56,804 bases of DNA from Lutimaribacter degradans (GTDB taxonomy: Bacteria; Pseudomonadota; Alphaproteobacteria; Rhodobacterales; Rhodobacteraceae). The position numbers and the translations under genes were made by a program. The notes under the pieces were generated by a model, which saw nothing but the letters and a program-made list of their open reading frames with translations, was not told the origin of the DNA and searched no databases. Shown here one piece after another: positions 1 through 9,065 of the stretch. The DNA is taken from positions 1 through 56,804 of the forward strand of contig NZ_JAMQGO010000016.1 of the NCBI RefSeq assembly GCF_023703375.1. Direction: 5' to 3'. Positions within the stretch are counted from its first letter, which is position 1, and each line of letters starts with the position of its first letter.

Positions 1-211
1 CAACCAGGTCCTGGCGCAGATCGAGTTGTGGACCAAGGGCGAGGACTACGGAAACAAGGTCTACATCCTGCCCAAGCACCTGGATGAAAAGGTTGCTCGC
101 CTGCACCTGGATCGGATCGGGGTCAAGCTGTCGTCGCTCTCGGCCGAGCAGGCCGAGTATATCGGCGTAACGCCCGAGGGACCGTTCAAGCCTGAGCATT
201 ACCGCTATTGA
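1..211 (+). CDS. ahcY: Adenosylhomocysteinase, C-terminal end (partial)
   Basis: The gene runs in from the left edge; reading starts with the codon at base 2 and stops with TGA at 209-211. The roughly 69 residues seen match the C-terminal tail of S-adenosyl-L-homocysteine hydrolase, including [14 protein letters not shown] and the family's closing PFKPEHYRY. The enzyme splits S-adenosylhomocysteine into adenosine and homocysteine in the cytoplasm, using bound NAD. The next gene, an adenosine kinase, begins 11 bases after the stop and would remove the adenosine produced, which pulls the reversible hydrolysis forward. The two are probably co-transcribed. Confidence 0.95.
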   Translation, partial: NQVLAQIELWTKGEDYGNKVYILPKHLDEKVARLHLDRIGVKLSSLSAEQAEYIGVTPEGPFKPEHYRY

Positions 212-222
212 GGGAGGCCAAG

Positions 223-1215
223 ATGAGCAAACGCACACCGCATATCGTGGGACTGGGCAATGCCTTGGTCGATGTCGTCGCCGCCGTACCGCCCGAGGTG
301 GTCACCCGCCACGGGCTGACGCCGGGCGGGATGCACCTGGTCGAGGCCGAGGCCGCCCATGCCCTGTTCGATGACGTCGGACCGGGCGTGCGTCAGTCTG
401 GCGGCTCGGTGGCCAATACCATCGCGCATCTGGCCGAAACGCCGGTGCAGGGCACCTACATCGGCAAGGTTGCCGATGACGATCTTGGCAAGACGTTCCT
501 CGAGGAAATGGTGGGGCTCGACCTGGCAGCACCGGTCGCGGTTGCCCGGAATGACGATCACGGGACCGGCCGCTGCGTGGTGCTTGTCACCCCCGACGGC
601 GAACGCACGATGAGCACTTATCTCGGCGCGGCGACCACGTTGATGCCTTTTGAGGCGCGCGCGGCGCTGCCGGCGGATTTCGACATCCTTTTCATCGAGG
701 GCTATATCTGGGACGCGCCGCATGGCGCGGCGGTGATCGAAACGCTGGCGCAAATGGCCAAGGCGGCCGGGGCCACCGTGGCGCTGACGCCATCGGATGC
801 AGGTTGCGTGAAGCGAAACATCGAGGTGATGCGCAACACGGTCTCGCGCTATGTCGACGTCCTGATCGGCAATCATGTCGAGATCGGCGCGCTGGCAGGA
901 CGCGACGGCACCGAGGCAGCGCTGGACTGGGCCATGTCCAAGGTCGCCATCGCCGCGGTAACCGAGCACGAGAAGGGCTCCTGGGTTGCCGACGCCGATG
1001 GTCGGCACCACGTGCCCGCGGCACCCGTCGCGCGGGTGGTCGACACCACCGGCGCGGGCGACGCCTATGCCAGCGGCTTTCTGGCCGGGCTGGCCCAAGG
1101 GCATTCGGTGGACCGCGCCGGGGGAACGGGCGCGCGACTGGCGGCCAGCGTGCTGGGCCATTACGGCGCGCGCGACGGCGCAGCGGCCCGCGCCATAGCT
1201 CTTCCGGCTGCCTGA
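223..1215 (+). CDS. Adenosine kinase (PfkB-family sugar/nucleoside kinase)
   Basis: A 330-residue cytoplasmic kinase of the PfkB family. Visible landmarks are the N-terminal GLGNALVDVVA strand, the substrate-binding GGSVANT segment near residue 63, and the C-terminal DTTGAGDAYASGF signature whose Asp280 is the expected catalytic base. Length is normal for the family. ATG at 223 is preferred over the in-frame TTG at 208 because GGGAGG at 212-217 sits five bases upstream and the family begins near this point. It follows ahcY closely and precedes a truncated glyA, so it fits adenosine salvage in the activated-methyl cycle. Substrate assignment rests on this context; ribokinase-like kinases share the fold. 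Confidence 0.88.
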   Translation: MSKRTPHIVGLGNALVDVVAAVPPEVVTRHGLTPGGMHLVEAEAAHALFDDVGPGVRQSGGSVANTIAHLAETPVQGTYIGKVADDDLGKTFLEEMVGLDLAAPVAVARNDDHGTGRCVVLVTPDGERTMSTYLGAATTLMPFEARAALPADFDILFIEGYIWDAPHGAAVIETLAQMAKAAGATVALTPSDAGCVKRNIEVMRNTVSRYVDVLIGNHVEIGALAGRDGTEAALDWAMSKVAIAAVTEHEKGSWVADADGRHHVPAAPVARVVDTTGAGDAYASGFLAGLAQGHSVDRAGGTGARLAASVLGHYGARDGAAARAIALPAA

Positions 1216-1302
1216 ACCGACCGCGAGACTGGCCGGGGCGTTACCATTGCTCCGGCCCGCCGCCGCGCCCACACACAGCCGGCCCTGCGGGAGGATACAA
1301 CC

Positions 1303-1548
1303 GTGACGTTGCAATCCCCTGCTGAAACCTTCTTCACCGAAAGCCTTTCCTCGTGCGACCCCGAGCTTTTCCAGTCGATAAACGACGAGCTGGTGCGCCA
1401 GCGCCACGAGATCGAGCTGATCGCCTCTGAAAACATCGTGAGCGCCGCCATGATGGAGGCGGGGATTTCGGTGATGACGAACAAGTATGCCGAAGGCTAT
1501 CCCGGGCGGCGCTACCATGGCGGCTGCCAGTTCGTCGACGTGGCCGAA
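1303..1548 (+). pseudogene. glyA: Serine hydroxymethyltransferase, truncated after 82 codons by an IS
   Basis: GTG start at 1303 with GGGAGG about eight bases upstream. The 82 residues are a good match to the N-terminus of GlyA, including [10 protein letters not shown] and [13 protein letters not shown], which contributes to the pyridoxal phosphate and tetrahydrofolate sites. After VDVAE (base 1548) similarity stops and IS6-type transposase sequence begins, so more than 300 residues are missing, including the PLP lysine. No activity is expected. Serine hydroxymethyltransferase is the main source of C1 units, so another copy should exist elsewhere. Position behind ahcY and adenosine kinase suggests a former methyl-cycle/C1 cluster. 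Confidence 0.9.
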
Positions 1549-2239
1549 ATCTGGCCATCGCTTTGCGCTCAGCACGGCGGATTCCGAGGATCTTCTCGCC
1601 GATCGGGGGGTGATGGTCAGCCGGGAGACCCTCCGGAAATGGGTGAACCGATTTGGCTGTCACTTTGCCGATTGGATCAGGCGCGACAGTCCGACGGCGG
1701 TCGACAAATGGCACCTGGATGAGGTCGTCATCCCGATCAACGGCAGAAAATACCGGCTCTGGCGGGCGGTCGACGCGAACGGCGACGTGCCTGATATTCT
1801 CGTTCAGCCACAACGCAACGCCAAGGCTGCAAAACGGTTTCCGGCAAGGCTGATCGGCCGGTTCGGTGTGCCCCGTGTCATGATCACGGACAAGTTGCGC
1901 AGCTATTTCAAGCCGATCCGGGACCTGGCACCGGGCGCGGATCATCGCGCGCACAAGGGCTTGAACAATCGGATCTAGGGATCACACAAGCCAACACGAA
2001 AACGCGAGAAATTGATGGGGCGGTTCAAATCGCCCCGACAGGCACAGAGATTTCTGGCAACACATGATCAAATGACATCGTTTTTCGCCCACGACGCTAT
2101 CAACTCTCCGCCATCTCATACCGCCACGCCAGGGCCGATGCTTTCGACCTCTGTCTGGAGAGGCCATGCCGCCGAAATGACCGCCTGACAGGCAGAGGTC
2201 GCGCTCCTCTCAAATAGGTGAAAACAAGTTGGCAATCCC
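1549..2239 (+). mobile_element. IS6-family insertion sequence remnant, transposase frameshifted
   Basis: From 1549 the sequence reads as an IS6 (IS26-like) transposase lacking its first ~30 residues and left end: [17 protein letters not shown], then [18 protein letters not shown] carrying the first catalytic Asp, then FGVPRVMITDKLRSY with the second. Near 1970 a frameshift (LNNRI then stop at 1978) separates the C-terminal part, which continues in another frame as NSHKPTRKREKLMGRFKS and stops at 2186-2188. The right terminal repeat is ACAAGTTGGCAATCCC at 2224-2239; the same end occurs inverted at 15321 and 15606. The left end is missing, so the element cannot move by itself. No target duplication can be assessed. 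Confidence 0.85.
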
Positions 2240-2240
2240 C

Positions 2241-2520
2241 GTAAAACTGCTGCTCGGTGCGCCTAAGGGTGATCGGCCGAGCTAATGTCCGAGGCCACCT
2301 ACATGGAGGCCAAAACCATTCACCGGCTGCTCGAGTTCGATCCCACGGCCTTCCGATTCAAGCGTAACGATGAAAACCCGTTGGACTGTGATTTGGTGGT
2401 CAATGATGAAAGCTCGGTGATTGGCGTTGCTATTGCAATCGCTCCTGAAGGCGGTGACGAGCGCGGCGGCAATGCTGATCGTGGGCGACATCGGCCTGTT
2501 ACCGGCTCGGCGCTTGAAAG
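2241..2520 (+). pseudogene. RecD2-like DNA helicase fragment, frameshifted
   Basis: Immediately after the IS end, three reading frames together spell a stretch of a RecD2/exonuclease V alpha-type helicase: VKLLLGAPKGDRP (2241-2282; Walker-A-following strand), then EAKTIHRLLEF and NEENPLDCDL-like DENPLDCDLVVNDES (2285-2440; DEAS Walker B has become NDES), then LLKAVTSAAAMLIVGDIG (about 2450-2505) in a third frame. At least two frameshifts and the loss of both termini make it non-functional. It is probably debris from the locus that the IS6 element originally joined. Family recognition rests on the unbroken EAKTIHRLLEF motif; TraA-like helicases are the alternative. Confidence 0.7.
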
Positions 2521-2634
2521 GGGATGCGTCAGCCACTAATGTCTTGGGAATCAATAAAGTTCTTGTGAGATTATGGCCATCACAACCCTGATCATTGGTC
2601 TTCGGGGCGCGCGGTTACAAGGTGGGCCGGTGCG

Positions 2635-5181
2635 GTGCTGACCAATGTCCGCGGGTCATCGCGGCGCCTGTTGAATGGCGCTGCCATCGTGCTGGGCAGC
2701 CTTTTCCTGCTTCTTGTTTCGCTGACTGCCAGTGCGTTTCTCAGTTTTTCCGCGCTGGAGCGCGCGCAGATGGAGCTGTTGTCACAGGAATACAACATGG
2801 CCGGACGCGAGGCTGCGGCACAGATAGAGGAGGGCCTGCGGTTCGGGCGCCCCCTCGCGCAGTTTCTTGGGCTGGATACTATCCTTGACGACCTGCGCGC
2901 CATGCCCGGAGTGGCCGCCGCTGGCCTAACCGATGCGGATGGAGTGCCGCTGGGAGAGTGGGCGCTGAATCCTGTCGTGGAGCAGGACGCGAACTTACAG
3001 GCGGCGGTGCGCGAGCTTCGGGCTGCCGGCGCAGGGGCGACGGAACGCGCGCGCTCTGCTGAGCCGATCATCGCAGGTGCACGGCGCTACTTTCTGACAC
3101 CATTGCATGGTCGGGATGATGCACTGGCGGGTGTCCTGATTGTTGCCGTACCGCTGGCAGAGCTTTCTGCGGCGCTCGACCGGGCCGTGAGCGATGCGGT
3201 GGGCGCGATGCTCGTCATTAGTGGTGTCGCGGCCGGTCTGCTGGCGGTCGCGGCGGGAAATTTGCGCAGCGCCATGCTTCGGCGCAGCTCGGGCCAAGCG
3301 GTGGCGCGGTGGCGCTGGATGCTGTTGCCTCTTGTCGTGCTTCTATCGGCGCAGACCGCCTATGCCGCCTTCATTTTGCAGATCATGCGTGCGGATCTGG
3401 CGGCGGCGGCCGAGACGGGCGCGGCGCGAATCGTTGAGCGCGGTGGTGATGATCTGGATCAGTTGCTGTCATTGGGTCTGACGTTCGACCGGATGCCCGG
3501 CCTGGAGGACCGGATGTCCGGGGAGCTGGCGCTCAACAGCGCGGTCGAAAGGCTCGTTCTTGAGGATGCTTCGGGGACCGTACGGATGCAGGTGGAGCGC
3601 GTGCCCGATGATGAGCCAGGTTGGCTGGCCGCAAGGATGCCGGTGCCGCAGGCCGGTGTTATCACCCGCGAACTGACAGGCCCTGACGGCAATCCGGCGG
3701 GCCGCCTGCGCGCGCGGATCGACAACAGGTCGATCGCCGCGGGTCTAGCCGAACAGGTGATCAGGATGCTGACGGTAGCGGCGACCTCCGCCTTCGTGAT
3801 GATCGAGCTGTTCATCCTGCTGCAGATCGTGTTGCGTCCGGCAGTTGCCCCTCCCGGCGGCGCGTCGGCCATGCCCGGGGCCGCCGCGCGCGCCAGTCAT
3901 GAACACGCATCGCCCGTCCCCGAGGCGCGGGACGCGGTTGATAAGGGGCCGCTGCATCTGGTGGCGCGGCCGGTGATGTTCGCCTTCGTGCTGTCCTGGG
4001 CGCTGCCATTGTCCTTTCTGCCGCTCAAGATGCGCAGCTTGGGTGGGCAGCTTTGGGGCCTGCCGGAAGATCTGGTGTTGGCGTTGCCCATCTCTGCCGA
4101 GATGGGCGCGGCCCTGGCAATGGCGATCCTGGCCGGTCGGCTGGCCGACCGTGTCGGTTGGTCTTGGCCGTTTCTGTTCGGTCTCGCCCTGTCGGTTCTG
4201 GGTGGTGTGGCAGCGGCGTTGGCGCCGGACAGCGCCAGCTTTATCCTTGCGCGCGCGGTGACTGGGCTGGGATACGGGTTGGCCTGGATGGGACTGCAGG
4301 CCTTCGTCGTGCAGAGTTGCGGCCCGCAGCGGCGCGGTCAGGCGCTGGCCAATTTGATGGCGGGGATCCTCGCGGGATTCATCGTTGGTACGGCTATCGG
4401 GGGCATCCTGGCGGAACAGTTCGGCCGCGATCTTGTGCTGCTGGCAACAGGTGTGGCGGTTCTGGCCCCTCTGGCCGTTGCGCTGGTGACGTTGCGCCCG
4501 TTTCTGCGCGTGGGAGCGCCCCGGAACGCCACACCATCGGCAGCTGCGGACGGTCCGGGAGGCGCAGCCACGCCGGGTGGCTGGACGCTGCTCCTCCGCA
4601 GTCCGGAATACATGGGGGTGCTCATGCTGTCGGTCGTACCGTTCTCCATTGCGCAGGTGGGGCTTTTGTATTTCGCGGTACCGCTGCATCTGGACCGTAT
4701 CGGGGCTGCGGCGGCCGATGCCGGACGCATTCTGATGGTTTACGGCGTTGTCGTGATTCTTTTCGGCCCGATGTTGAGCCGGGTGATCGACCAGAGTCGG
4801 CTGAAGGCACCCATCGTCGTCGCGGGCGGTCTGGTCGGCGGTCTGGGCCTAACCCTGCTACTGGTCGATATGGGTCTGGTCGGGATCTTCCTGGCCGCCG
4901 CGCTGTTGAGCCTTTCCAGTACCCTGATCGAACCGGCGCGCGCCGCCCTCGTCATGCGGCTGCCGGCGGTGCAGGCGGCTGGTCCAGCCTCGGCACTGGG
5001 GCTGCAGCGCGCGGCGGACAAGCTGGGCCAGATGGTAGGGCCTGTGGCGATCGCGGTGATTCTGCCCGCTGCCGACATGATGGACCGGGTCGCGGGGCTG
5101 GGGCTCGGTTTCGCCGCCGCCAGCCTGCTATTGGCGGCGGTGGTCATGGTGCGCCATCCCAAGCGCAGCACAGGCACATGA
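2635..5181 (+). CDS. Sensor-MFS fusion: two extracytoplasmic sensory segments plus a major facilitator transporter
   Basis: 848 residues. The N-terminal half has a membrane segment at about 15-37, an extracytoplasmic stretch to about 180, two more membrane segments near 188-208 and 228-250, a second extracytoplasmic stretch and a fourth segment near 376-402. This resembles double Cache-like sensors. From about 440 to 845 follows a complete MFS transporter of about 12 segments, with GRLADRVGWSW as the loop 2-3 motif and RAVTGLGYGLAW after it. MFS proteins are usually about 400 residues, so the front half is extra. GTG start at 2635 is supported by AAGGTGGG at 2619-2626. The stop overlaps the next start (ATGA). 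Substrate unknown; the direction is probably export or uptake gated by a periplasmic signal. Confidence 0.8.
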   Translation: MLTNVRGSSRRLLNGAAIVLGSLFLLLVSLTASAFLSFSALERAQMELLSQEYNMAGREAAAQIEEGLRFGRPLAQFLGLDTILDDLRAMPGVAAAGLTDADGVPLGEWALNPVVEQDANLQAAVRELRAAGAGATERARSAEPIIAGARRYFLTPLHGRDDALAGVLIVAVPLAELSAALDRAVSDAVGAMLVISGVAAGLLAVAAGNLRSAMLRRSSGQAVARWRWMLLPLVVLLSAQTAYAAFILQIMRADLAAAAETGAARIVERGGDDLDQLLSLGLTFDRMPGLEDRMSGELALNSAVERLVLEDASGTVRMQVERVPDDEPGWLAARMPVPQAGVITRELTGPDGNPAGRLRARIDNRSIAAGLAEQVIRMLTVAATSAFVMIELFILLQIVLRPAVAPPGGASAMPGAAARASHEHASPVPEARDAVDKGPLHLVARPVMFAFVLSWALPLSFLPLKMRSLGGQLWGLPEDLVLALPISAEMGAALAMAILAGRLADRVGWSWPFLFGLALSVLGGVAAALAPDSASFILARAVTGLGYGLAWMGLQAFVVQSCGPQRRGQALANLMAGILAGFIVGTAIGGILAEQFGRDLVLLATGVAVLAPLAVALVTLRPFLRVGAPRNATPSAAADGPGGAATPGGWTLLLRSPEYMGVLMLSVVPFSIAQVGLLYFAVPLHLDRIGAAAADAGRILMVYGVVVILFGPMLSRVIDQSRLKAPIVVAGGLVGGLGLTLLLVDMGLVGIFLAAALLSLSSTLIEPARAALVMRLPAVQAAGPASALGLQRAADKLGQMVGPVAIAVILPAADMMDRVAGLGLGFAAASLLLAAVVMVRHPKRSTGT

Positions 5182-6722
5182 CTGACCCCAAGGCGCATCC
5201 CTTGCCCTCGCTCGGCGTCGAGATCGAAATGCCCGTGATCGACGACAGCGGTGCCACAGGCATGGTGGATGAACGGTACTTCACCGCCCTGCAGGCTCGG
5301 CGCGGCGCCGACGCAAGAGCGGAAGTCCTGGGCGCGCGCACCGTTGCGATCAGCTCCCCGCTGGCGGTGAACGGCGTGGACAATGGCTGGAACCTTCTGG
5401 AGACCGCGCATGCGCCGGTGCCGGCTGGACGGGGCGGATTGACGGTGTTGGCGCGGCGCATGCGTGATGACATGGTCGATGTCGGCGCCGCGCTGGCCGT
5501 GCAGGGGTTACGACTGACCTCGCTGGCACAGCATCCCACCGCAGGCTGCGGGGCGGAGTTGTATCGCAGGGCGGTAGCGCCCAAACCGGTTTACGACTAT
5601 CTCACCGCGCGGCGCGGCTGGACTCATGCCGCCGGAATCGACGCCAAGGCCCAGAACGGCCCCACCACCGGCGCGCAGCCGGATGGCGCGGTGACGGCGC
5701 TGAATCTGATGCTGGCCGCGGCTCCCGCATTCATCGCGCTGTTCGCCAACAGCCCGTTCGAGAACGGTCGGCGCAGCGGGTTTATGGAAACGCGCATGAC
5801 GCTGTGGCCCCGCATGGTCGCCAGCAGCCGCTTTCCCTCCGATGGCGCGCGGGTCGGGCTTCCCCCGCGCTGGTTCACGTCGCTGGGGGATTACTTCGCG
5901 TGGACCTTTGCGCCGGGTACCGTGATGCAGGCGGTTCCGGCCGGAAGCGGCAGCTACAAGGGCAGCACCGCGCTGTTCGAACCCGGCGACGGGCGGATGA
6001 ATGCAATGCGTTTTCTTTCCGGGGGACCGGTTACGAGCAGGGCGGTAGAGGCCGGCAAAAGGATCCTGATCACGCCGACCGCGGCGCATTTCGAGTTTCT
6101 GCAGTGGTCGAACTTTCTGGATTTTCGGCTGCGCTTCGCCTTTGCTCCGCCCGGACCCCGCGCAGAGCAGATAAGCACAGCCCTTGCTGACCCTGTCCGC
6201 TTCCTGCCGCTTTTTCGTGACCATGCCAGCAATCTGTATATTGAGAACCGATGCGCCGGTGCCACTTTTGCCGACGCCGATCTGGCCGCCAGGGCGCCAC
6301 ACGCTGTGCAGGCGAGCTGCATGATCGCGCCTCTGGCTCTGCAGGCCGGGCTAATGGCCGCGGCGCCCCTTGAGGGCGCCGCGTTCTGCGCCCGCTGGCC
6401 GGTGGCGCGGGTGGCGCGGCTGCGCACACAGGCGATCCGCGCGGGCCTGACGCCGGATCCATCGGGGGATCGGTCAGGCTTGGCGACCACGCTGCGCGCC
6501 TTCTGCCGCGAGGTTCTGGACCTGGCCCGCGTAAACCTTCCCACCGCCGACCAAGGGCATCTAGCCTATGCTGACTGGGTGCTCGACACGGGTCTGACCG
6601 GCGCGCAGCGGGCGATAGATCATCGCGCGGAGCTGGGCCGCGCTGGCGAAGGGGCGGCGGGGCTTCAGCGGCTGGCCCGCGCCCGTGAGGCAGTGCCGCC
6701 GCCACCCCCGAATGACGGATGA
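5178..6722 (+). CDS. GCS2-type carboxylate-amine ligase (glutamate-cysteine ligase-like)
   Basis: 514 residues, starting at an ATG that overlaps the previous stop. The N-terminal LGVEIEMPVIDD, the HAPVPAGRGGL segment, GIDAKAQNGPTTG and the ANSPFENGRRSGFMETR block are the hallmarks of the glutamate-cysteine ligase family 2 fold, which joins a carboxylate (classically the gamma-carboxyl of glutamate) to an amine using ATP. Homologs include EgtA and plant-type GshA, but the real substrates cannot be read here. Lying between two transporter genes in one transcription unit, it probably makes or modifies the transported compound. A long open frame extends upstream to 4053 in the MFS gene, but that part is a shadow. 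Confidence 0.72.
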   Translation: MTDPKAHPLPSLGVEIEMPVIDDSGATGMVDERYFTALQARRGADARAEVLGARTVAISSPLAVNGVDNGWNLLETAHAPVPAGRGGLTVLARRMRDDMVDVGAALAVQGLRLTSLAQHPTAGCGAELYRRAVAPKPVYDYLTARRGWTHAAGIDAKAQNGPTTGAQPDGAVTALNLMLAAAPAFIALFANSPFENGRRSGFMETRMTLWPRMVASSRFPSDGARVGLPPRWFTSLGDYFAWTFAPGTVMQAVPAGSGSYKGSTALFEPGDGRMNAMRFLSGGPVTSRAVEAGKRILITPTAAHFEFLQWSNFLDFRLRFAFAPPGPRAEQISTALADPVRFLPLFRDHASNLYIENRCAGATFADADLAARAPHAVQASCMIAPLALQAGLMAAAPLEGAAFCARWPVARVARLRTQAIRAGLTPDPSGDRSGLATTLRAFCREVLDLARVNLPTADQGHLAYADWVLDTGLTGAQRAIDHRAELGRAGEGAAGLQRLARAREAVPPPPPNDG

Positions 6723-6836
6723 ACCGGTAATCGTGGCGGCGCCGACCGGGCGCGCGTGAAAAGATAGCTTGCCACGGGCCAGTAGTTGGCGGAAAAGTTG
6801 CGGAAAAACAGGGTAAAAAAGGAGCAGAAGAGCAGC

Positions 6837-9065
6837 ATGGCGGCAGGTTCCACGGAGTCGGCGTTGCAGGCGGCAGATCTGCGTGGCACAGACCGCCCGC
6901 AGGAGCCGGGGCCGTTCACCATTCTCGCCGCATTGTGGCGCGTCCTGCGCCCGGAACTGCGTGTCCACAGGAAAGAGGTTCTGCAAGATCTTGGGCTGGC
7001 CCTCGCCGCCGGGGTGTCGGGGCTAGCCGGGCCCTATCTGATGTATCTGTTTCTACGGGCGGCGCTGCGCGACGATGCGGTGGCGCCGGTGCCGGCGCTC
7101 GCGCTTGGTGCAGTGGCATCCTATGCAATCTACGCCGTGCTGCGATCCGTCCACAACAACCACGCGCTGAAGACCGCCGAGGCGATTATCCTGACGCTAA
7201 AGCTGCGGCTGGTGCGTGCGGTAATGCGCAAGCCTCTGGCCTTCCTGGATGCGGCGCGGCAGGCGCAGCTGACGGCTATGCTGGCTACCGATCTCGACAA
7301 GTTGGCCACGAAGCTGCGCCAGAATGCAGGGCCGATGCTGACCGCCGCGCTTCTGGGGGTCGGCATACTGCTGGCGCTGATTGCGCTGGATTGGCGGCTG
7401 GGTCTGCTGGTCGCGGGGTTGAGCCTCGTCTACCTGGTTGGTGTGCTGTCGATCCATCGCGCGACCGTCCGCGCAGACTGGGTAGATTCCGAGGCCGACA
7501 CCCGGCAGCAGCATATCCTGCGCGACATGCTGGACGGGGCGCGCGACATCCGGCTCTATCAAATCCAGCATCTGCACGAGGCGCGTTTTGCTGACTCCGC
7601 CGAAACCGTGCGACAGCGCGATGTTCGCTTGCATGAAACGCCCGTCTGGGGCTGGAATCCGCTGGTGGATTTCATCGCCGCGATGATCCTGCTGGGACCG
7701 GTGCTGATGGGGGCCTGGCTGCATGTCCGCCCGGATATCACCGTGCCGCTGGAACTGGTGCCGGCGGTGCTGACCTATGCCGCTCTGATGGCGTCGAACC
7801 TGCGTAGCTTCAGTCGCGGGCTGCAGGCGATAGGCTTCCTGGGACATGCTCTGGACCGGCTGGAAACGGTGATCGCCTATCCCGAGGAGCCGCCGCAAAC
7901 GCCTCCGGCGCTGGACACGATGCCCGACGATCAGACGCTGCGGCTTGTCGGGGTGGGCCAGCGATACGGCAGCCGGAAGATCCTTGATAGCTTTGATTTG
8001 GCTGTGGCGCCGGGCGAGCGGATCGCCCTGACCGGTCCCAGCGGGACGGGAAAGACCACGCTGGCCAATCTGATCCTGCGGCTGGAAGAGCCGGATACCG
8101 GATGTGTGATGCTCGGTGGGCAGCCCGCGCAACGCTTTCCTCTGCCGCTGTATCTGAGCTATTTCGCACATGTCGGGCACCACACCCATCTGTTCCATAC
8201 CAGCGTGCATGACAATATCGCGATGGGCTGGAGGCACGTTCCCTTCGCCGATATCGAGCGCGCGGCTCGGCTGGTGCGGCTGCATGATACGATCCAACGG
8301 CTACCGCAGGGCTATGACAGCGTGATCGGTGCGGACGATCTACATCTGTCTCAAGGACAGCGGCAACGGCTGGCGCTGGCCCGCGCGCTGATCCGCGAAC
8401 CTGCGGTGCTGGTACTTGACGAATTCACCTCGGCGCTCGATTCCGAGACAAAGGCGGGCCTGCTGGATGATCTGTTCGCCGCGTTTCCCGGCACCACGAT
8501 GATCTGCATGACCCATGATGCGCAAGTCATGGCGCGGATGGATCGGGTCGTGACACTGGAATCGGGGGGAGCGTTGCAGTCGGACGAGGCATCGGCGGAA
8601 ACGTGCTCTGAAGAAGATGAACCGCCTCAGGTCACGCAGCACCTCGATGACATGAAGGCAACGCTGCGCCTGCCCGCGGATGCAGCCGCACTGGAACCCC
8701 TGGCGCAGTGGGTGGAGACTTGTGCAGAGCGTGGGCTGATTCCGGCCGAGATGGTGTTCCATGTCAACCTCGTATTGGATGAGTTGGTCAGCAACACCAT
8801 CACCCACGGACATTGGGAGGGGGCAGGCGCGACAGCCATCGATATCGCTCTGGAACGCGCTGACAGGGCCGTGACCCTGACGGTTCAGGATGACGGCGCG
8901 CCCTTCGACCCGACCCGGGTGGACCCTGTCGATACCGACGCCCCGCTGGAGCAACGCGCTGTCGGTGGGCTCGGGCTACATTTCGTGCGAAGCTTTATGA
9001 ATGATGTCGTTTATCACCGCAACGACGGGCGAAACCGGCTGACTCTGACCCGGCGCCTGGATTGA
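6837..9065 (+). CDS. ABC exporter half-transporter fused to a C-terminal RsbW-like ATPase
   Basis: 742 residues. Residues about 40-340 carry six membrane segments of an exporter-type ABC protein; the nucleotide-binding domain follows with Walker A GPSGTGKTT at 400-408, signature LSQGQ at 504-508 and Walker B VLVLDEFTSALD with Asp528-Glu529. After an acidic linker (about 570-600) comes a second ATPase of the GHKL/anti-sigma kinase type: N-box LDELVSNTITHG with Glu649 and Asn653, G1 DDGAPFDP and GGLGLHFV. Such a fusion is unusual. ATG 6837 is chosen because AAGGAG lies at 6819-6824; the in-frame TTG at 6786 adds only lysine-rich residues. The neighbouring STAS and SpoIIE genes suggest its kinase domain belongs to a partner switch. 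Confidence 0.85.
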   Translation: MAAGSTESALQAADLRGTDRPQEPGPFTILAALWRVLRPELRVHRKEVLQDLGLALAAGVSGLAGPYLMYLFLRAALRDDAVAPVPALALGAVASYAIYAVLRSVHNNHALKTAEAIILTLKLRLVRAVMRKPLAFLDAARQAQLTAMLATDLDKLATKLRQNAGPMLTAALLGVGILLALIALDWRLGLLVAGLSLVYLVGVLSIHRATVRADWVDSEADTRQQHILRDMLDGARDIRLYQIQHLHEARFADSAETVRQRDVRLHETPVWGWNPLVDFIAAMILLGPVLMGAWLHVRPDITVPLELVPAVLTYAALMASNLRSFSRGLQAIGFLGHALDRLETVIAYPEEPPQTPPALDTMPDDQTLRLVGVGQRYGSRKILDSFDLAVAPGERIALTGPSGTGKTTLANLILRLEEPDTGCVMLGGQPAQRFPLPLYLSYFAHVGHHTHLFHTSVHDNIAMGWRHVPFADIERAARLVRLHDTIQRLPQGYDSVIGADDLHLSQGQRQRLALARALIREPAVLVLDEFTSALDSETKAGLLDDLFAAFPGTTMICMTHDAQVMARMDRVVTLESGGALQSDEASAETCSEEDEPPQVTQHLDDMKATLRLPADAAALEPLAQWVETCAERGLIPAEMVFHVNLVLDELVSNTITHGHWEGAGATAIDIALERADRAVTLTVQDDGAPFDPTRVDPVDTDAPLEQRAVGGLGLHFVRSFMNDVVYHRNDGRNRLTLTRRLD

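Noticed and set aside
205..1575. Long 456-codon minus-strand frame over the adenosine kinase and glyA
   Set aside because: Composition-driven shadow; the plus strand carries recognisable adenosine kinase and GlyA, the minus product has no family likeness.
3745..4689. 314-codon minus-strand frame opposite the MFS gene
   Set aside because: Histidine/arginine-rich antisense shadow of a conserved transporter.
4053..5177. Open frame extending the GCS2 ligase upstream
   Set aside because: It overlaps the MFS gene in another frame and reads as low-complexity Gly/Arg; the ligase similarity begins at 5178.
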